Assembly (NCBI GenBank): GCA_001549895.1
Contig: AP014719.1
Location: 1,550,001-1,614,000, forward strand
Direction: 5' to 3'
From: Arthrobacter sp. Hiyo8
Lineage (GTDB): Bacteria; Actinomycetota; Actinomycetes; Actinomycetales; Micrococcaceae
DNA length: 64,000 nucleotides
This document shows, in pieces, positions 60,510 to 64,000 of the stretch (its first letter is position 1; each line of letters begins with the position of its first letter). The notes beneath the pieces are model-generated. The model had not been told where the DNA came from, ran no database searches, and was given only the letters and a program-made list of their open reading frames with translations. Made by a program: the position numbers and the translations under genes.

Positions 60510-60696
60510 GCACGTACCTCTTCACGGCCGCACCCGTCAGGGGCGCGAGGGCCGGCTGCCCTCTGCATGTACGGGCTGTGGATCGACAACCTAAGAGTAA
60601 ACACCAGAAGGCCAGATCAACGAATCCATGCGGGGTTCCAGCGCAGTGTCGGTCAAAGTTCATGTGCCGGACACGTAAGCGCACGCTCGTTAAAAC

Positions 60697-60731
60697 AGGA
60701 CATCCCCACCGGCGGACCAGCGGGGATGTTC
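60697..60731 (-). terminator. Rho-independent terminator after the NlpC/P60 gene
   Basis: Arms ACATCCCC (60700-60707) and GGGGATGT (60722-60729) with a GC-rich inner loop. On the minus strand the stem is followed by CCTGTTTTAACG. It lies 27 bases after the hydrolase stop. Confidence 0.75.
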
Positions 60732-60757
60732 CAGTGAAGCTATGTAACCGGGGCTAT

Positions 60758-61522
60758 TTAGCCACCAACGCGGATGAAGACCGGGCCGGAGCCGACATTG
60801 ACGCTGTAAAGGGCGGTGGTGCCACCGTTCCAGCCGCCGTGGACTGCCATGCCGTTGCCGACGTAAACAGCGATGTGGGCCATGCCCATGCCACCGTTCT
60901 GGTAGTAGACCAGGTCTCCCGGCTGCGCTTCAGCAGCGCTGACCGTACGGCCAAGGGAGAGGTAGTCTGCCGGCCAGCCGTGGAAGTTGATGCCAACAGC
61001 GGCCAGGGAGTTCGAGGCCAGGGCAGTGCAGTCCTGGGCAACGCCAAGCTGAGCGTAAGCTGCGGCAGCAATCGCTGCGCCCTTGCCGCTGGCAACCTTC
61101 GTGGCGGGCGAAACAGCAGCGGTCACAGAAAGCGTCGAGGAGCCGGTAGCGGCACCCGTGGCAGCCTGCGAAGCCGGAGCGGCTTCCTGGGTGGCAACCG
61201 GAGCTGCGACAACCGGAGCAGCTTCGGTGGAAACCACCGGGCGTTCGTACTTGATGGCGACGGAGGAGTCGGCCGAAATGCTGGCTTGGGCGATGGACTG
61301 GACTTCCAGGGCGGAGGTCGAAGTGGACTCGCGGGGAACGTTGGTTTCTGCAGCGTTGGCTGCGATACCGCTAGTGAGCACCAGACCGGAAGCAGCTGCG
61401 ATAACGGCTGCCTGACGGCCTACGCCACCGGCGTTGCTGCCGACAGTCTTAGCGATAACGGCAAGCGAGTTGGTCTTGGTGACCGCGGCACGGTGGCGCG
61501 CAACAGTAGAGCGTGAAGACAC
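60758..61522 (-). CDS. Secreted NlpC/P60 peptidoglycan hydrolase
   Basis: Intact 254-residue cell-wall endopeptidase of the C40 family. A long basic N-terminus precedes a signal helix (QAAVIAAASGLVLTSGIAAN, AxA site). A Ser/Ala/Thr/Val-rich linker of about 80 residues follows, then the catalytic domain with QDCTALASNSLAAVG (nucleophile Cys), MGMAHIAVYVGNGMAVHGGW (His) and a short C-terminus. The GTG at 61522 follows GGGAGAGG, which is also the 3' arm of the c-di-AMP riboswitch, so ligand binding can control expression. The shortened C40 core lacks the usual SG after the Cys-containing motif but is otherwise normal. Confidence 0.92.
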   Translation of the reverse strand: MSSRSTVARHRAAVTKTNSLAVIAKTVGSNAGGVGRQAAVIAAASGLVLTSGIAANAAETNVPRESTSTSALEVQSIAQASISADSSVAIKYERPVVSTEAAPVVAAPVATQEAAPASQAATGAATGSSTLSVTAAVSPATKVASGKGAAIAAAAYAQLGVAQDCTALASNSLAAVGINFHGWPADYLSLGRTVSAAEAQPGDLVYYQNGGMGMAHIAVYVGNGMAVHGGWNGGTTALYSVNVGSGPVFIRVGG

Positions 61523-61529
61523 GTTAAGA

Positions 61530-61672
61530 GGCCTCTCCCTATGCCCGCGAGGTAAGCTGTCGGATTCGGATGGGAGTCATCCGGCCACACTCCTCCCTCT
61601 CGGAAGTCGTGCGACTTAACCCCAAGGCCATCGGTGAAGATGACCAAAAGTGGGTCCCCCGCCTCTGCCAGA
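61530..61672 (-). ncRNA. ydaO-type c-di-AMP riboswitch upstream of the NlpC/P60 gene
   Basis: On the minus strand the conserved elements occur in order: GGGGGACCCA (61660-61651), CTTGGGGTTAAG (61626-61615) and CCGAATCCGACAGCTTACCT then CGCGGGC (61569-61543), closing with GGGAGAGG next to the start codon. This is the pattern of the ydaO/yuaA class, which binds c-di-AMP and usually switches genes off. The purine-rich closing strand doubles as the ribosome-binding site. Confidence 0.9.
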
Positions 61673-61839
61673 CGATGTTTTGCGAACGGAACCTCGGGCA
61701 GTGGCAGAGCTAGGCAATCCACCCGAGTGCATCAACTCTCTAAAAGTTGATGCGAGTTAGACGGTACATGAGTTTTGGCTGAATGTCACATTCAGGTCAC
61801 GGAGCGTGACAAGCATGCGAGAGACTTCCATCGGATTGG

Positions 61840-62656
61840 CTACAGCCAGCCCAGGGGTCAACGACGTCGCCGTTGACCATGACTTCAAAGTGGAGGTGGC
61901 AGCCCGTGGAGGCGCCCGTAGTGCCGCTCAATGCGATGACATCGCCTCGGCCAACCGTTTGGCCCACCTGGACGTTGAACGACGACAAATGGTTGTACGT
62001 GGTTTCCAAGCCGTTGCCATGGTCCACCACAATGCGGTTTCCGCCGCCATACGGATGCCAGCCGGCGAAGGTGACCTTGCCGGCCGCGGCAGCATGGACC
62101 TGGGTGCCGCACTGGGCCACGAAGTCCTGGCCGCGGTGGAACTCCCCAAACCGCCCGTGATGGGATTCACGCGGTAGCCGAAAGGCGAGGCCGTGGTCAG
62201 AGTGTCCAGGGGCGCCCCCAGGGTGCCCTTGGAGGACGAGGTCTTGATGGTGCCGACGGACTGTGCGCTCAAGAGCTGCTTGAGCTTGCTGTCCGGATCC
62301 GCCGTGGTTGACACTGCGGCACGGCTGAAGTCGATCGTGGCGCTTGCCGCGGCCGGAATCTCGGGCTGGGTGCCCACAGCCGAGGCGGCCTGGCTTGAAT
62401 CCGCCGTGGCCGTCATGGCGCCGGTGCCCGGCATGGCGACTGTCAGGATGAGGCCCGTCGTGGCGAGGGCCACTCCGGCCTTCTGTCCCGCTCCGCTCGC
62501 GGCGGCGAATTCGGCCATCTGCCGCAAAGGACCCTTGCGGCGGCGAAGTTCGCGATGGGGATCGCGCGGCCGCTCGTGCTCGACGGCGCTTGTGCTCCGC
62601 AGCTCAGCAGTAGGACCGGACGCGCGCCTGCGGCCCCTGGTGTTCTGCGTGGTCAA
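61840..62656 (-). CDS. Secreted M23 (LytM) peptidoglycan endopeptidase (two frameshifts)
   Basis: About 272 residues from a TTG at 62656 preceded by GAGAGGAAAACC, part of the riboswitch. A basic N-terminus and a membrane/signal helix (AGVALATTGLILTVAMPGTG) precede a linker. The zinc-peptidase domain then begins ASPFGYRVNPITG with FHRGQDFVAQCG (metal His and Asp) after the break near 62155. It continues AAAAGKVTFAGWHPYGGGNR, YNHLSSFNV and the HLHFEVMVNGDVVDP motif. A second missing base near 61855 hides the true end LGWL. Two stem-loops follow at 61779-61810. Confidence 0.88.
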
Positions 62657-62661
62657 GGTTT

Positions 62662-62845
62662 TCCTCTCTGGCAAGCCTGCGAAGTTAGCTGTCGGATTCG
62701 GGCCAGAGAGATCGTGGACCCGGTCCGCGCGAAGGGCACGAAACGCAAGGTACCCGGAGGGCCTTGCGTTGTTTGCACTTCCGCTACGGACTTCACCCCA
62801 AGGCCGTCTTTCGACAGCCGATGGTGGTTCCTCCGTTTCTGCCAG
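62662..62845 (-). ncRNA. ydaO-type c-di-AMP riboswitch upstream of the M23 gene
   Basis: Minus-strand elements in order: CTGGCAGAAACGGAGGAACC (62845-62826), CTTGGGGTGAAG (62802-62791) and CCCGAATCCGACAGCTAACT then TCGCAGGC (62702-62675), closing with GCCAGAGAGG. A variable GC-rich stem (GCAAGGCCCTCC/GGTACCTTGC) lies between. It matches the first riboswitch in this window in all core boxes and controls a second cell-wall hydrolase. The AGAGAGG closing strand lies at the TTG start. Confidence 0.92.
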
Positions 62846-62990
62846 TGAATGGACTAATCCACCTGATCCGCTGGCAGAACTCGGCTTCGGATCAGGTAAC
62901 GCTTTGGTATCGGCGCCAGTATTTAACTATAGGGGATTAAGCCCCACGGTAATAATTTCGTTATCTTTGCGGGCGACCCCGCCGGGCCGG

Positions 62991-63686
62991 CTAGGCGACC
63001 GTGACAAACACGTGCGAGGCAACCTCAGGCGGCAGCTCCAGCGCGCCCTCGATATTGGGCACGCGAACGGAGATGTACTCCCCCACGCGCTCCAGGGACA
63101 CCCTGGCGCCCGGGCGGATTCCGCCCTCGTCCAGCTGGACCAGAAGTTCCGGTTCCACCTGGATCGGTTCAGCCAGCCGGCTGACGGTGACCCGGTTTTC
63201 AGGTGAATATTCGTTCATCGCGTCAAGAAGGTTGACCACGCCATCCGTAAAGGCGTGGGACGCGGCTCCACCCAGCGCTTCGAGTCCGGGAATGGGGTTG
63301 CCATAGGGCGATTCCGTGGGGTGGTCCAGCAACTCATAGAGCCGCCGTTCCACGCGCTCACTCATGACATGCTCCCAACGGCACGCTTCATCGTGCACGT
63401 AGGCCCAGTCCAGTCCAATGACATCTGCCAGGAGCCGTTCGGCGAGCCTGTGCTTGCGCATGACCTCGGTGGCGCGTTTCCGGCCCGTTTCAGTCAGCTC
63501 AAGGTGCCGGTCGTTGGACACAATCACCAGGCCGTCGCGCTCCATCCGCCCGATCGTCTGGGAAACGGTGGGGCCGGAGTGCCGCAAGCGCTCGGCGATG
63601 CGGGCGCGAAGAGCCACGATGTTCTCTTCTTCAAGCTCCAAAATGGTCCGAAGATACATCTCAGTGGTATCGATCAGATCCGTCAT
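62991..63686 (-). CDS. DtxR/IdeR-family metal-dependent repressor
   Basis: Intact 231 residues. The winged-helix domain has [20 protein letters not shown] and [20 protein letters not shown] (recognition helix). The dimerisation/metal domain has [16 protein letters not shown] and [20 protein letters not shown], with the primary metal ligands Cys, Glu and His. A C-terminal SH3-like FeoA domain follows ([20 protein letters not shown]). It could be an iron (IdeR) or manganese regulator; sequence alone does not decide. It is divergent from serC with a 271-base gap. Confidence 0.94.
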   Translation of the reverse strand: MTDLIDTTEMYLRTILELEEENIVALRARIAERLRHSGPTVSQTIGRMERDGLVIVSNDRHLELTETGRKRATEVMRKHRLAERLLADVIGLDWAYVHDEACRWEHVMSERVERRLYELLDHPTESPYGNPIPGLEALGGAASHAFTDGVVNLLDAMNEYSPENRVTVSRLAEPIQVEPELLVQLDEGGIRPGARVSLERVGEYISVRVPNIEGALELPPEVASHVFVTVA

Positions 63687-63957
63687 CCAGCTCAGCTCCT
63701 CGAGCGCAGTATCTTGCGTATTTTCGCCAGCTCCAAGCTTAGCTTATTTGGAATTACTCCGGATAATTCCGGCGCTTGTCCACCGCCCGGTCCGCCGTCC
63801 TCTCCTGAGCCGGCCGAACAATGGTTTCCACGTGGCGGACTATGACACCTTCGGTTCTGCCCGTGACTGCGGCGTCAGGCAGAATTGGGGAGTCGAAGGG
63901 GCAGCTTGCCACCTGCCACGACCCATCTAGGCCGCTACTTCACCATTGGAGCATCCC

Positions 63958-64000
63958 GTGAGCGACAACAGCATCACCATCCCCGCCGATTTGCTGCCCA
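63958..64000 (+). CDS. serC: Phosphoserine aminotransferase, N-terminus only
   Basis: GTG start with GGAG six bases upstream, then SDNSITIPADLLP up to the window edge. This N-terminus is characteristic of actinobacterial SerC, the PLP enzyme making phosphoserine from phosphohydroxypyruvate and glutamate. Only 14 codons are present, so the name rests on similarity of the leader and its position divergent from a DtxR-family gene. Confidence 0.65.
   Translation, partial: MSDNSITIPADLLP

Noticed and set aside
61779..61810. Two small stem-loops (CTGAATG-TCA-CATTCAG, GTCACG-GAG-CGTGAC) as a certain terminator of the M23 gene
   Set aside because: They are perfect but short and not followed by a T-run on the minus strand, so termination is only possible, not supported.
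63687..63780. DtxR-type operator in the DtxR-serC gap
   Set aside because: AGCTTAGCTTA near 63735 looks vaguely similar but lacks the needed inverted symmetry.

Overview
The window looks like chromosomal DNA of a high-GC actinobacterium of the Micrococcaceae, most like Arthrobacter and its relatives. The signs are strong G/C bias at third codon positions, frequent GTG and TTG starts, ATGA/GTGA stop-start overlaps, a DtxR-serC neighbourhood, c-di-AMP riboswitches on cell-wall hydrolases, and actinobacterial families such as a Cgl0158-type aldolase and DUF6457. The genus is inferred from protein flavour only. An important caveat is that about 37 genes are broken by more than 70 single-base shifts. 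Every one I traced is a one-base deletion, many of them in short C or G runs, and every reconstructed gene becomes a whole number of codons once the bases are restored. I treat these as uncorrected sequencing errors, not biology, and annotate the reconstructed genes across the breaks.

Region 1 (1-24.2 kb) is a large inositol catabolism locus. It holds iolB, iolG, iolH, iolE, iolA (mmsA), iolD, a Cgl0158-type aldolase and iolC, with a ribose/inositol-type ABC importer. It also holds six Gfo/Idh/MocA dehydrogenases in total, extra TIM-barrel isomerases, a LacI regulator, the last codons of a probable GntR regulator, and a tautomerase. Together these can oxidise, dehydrate, hydrolyse, isomerise, phosphorylate and cleave inositols to central metabolites; the surplus dehydrogenases and epimerases suggest several inositol isomers or related polyols. 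An ArsR regulator and a SulP transporter sit inside it. A 13-base operator-like motif recurs upstream of three leftward units.

Region 2 (24.3-36.8 kb) has sucCD with a strong terminator, pcrA, an inositol-monophosphatase-family gene, and a wecB remnant with an internal deletion. It also has a membrane protein and a TPR protein divergent from a tiny secreted peptide with three ATGWWPN repeats, which is the most intriguing item in the window. A GGDEF-EAL protein, small unknowns, tRNA-Arg(CCU) and a NUDIX hydrolase follow.

Region 3 (36.9-43.2 kb) is a translationally coupled operon of a cellulose-synthase-like GT2/PilZ protein, a hybrid histidine kinase and a response-regulator diguanylate cyclase: a c-di-GMP-controlled polysaccharide module.

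Region 4 (43.2-54.2 kb) has an ABC exporter coupled to an ABC-F ATPase, an unknown double-HTH plus membrane-protein pair, a polar amino acid ABC importer and a GH38 alpha-mannosidase.

Region 5 (54.4-64 kb) holds fdhD, an FdhF/YdeP-type molybdoenzyme, moeA, a DUF6457 gene and mobA, then an HNH nuclease. It ends with two peptidoglycan hydrolases each preceded by a ydaO-type c-di-AMP riboswitch, a DtxR-family regulator and the start of serC. A dispersed intergenic repeat with GC-rich and hairpin modules occurs four times (about 1.0, 18.0, 51.1 and 54.4 kb).
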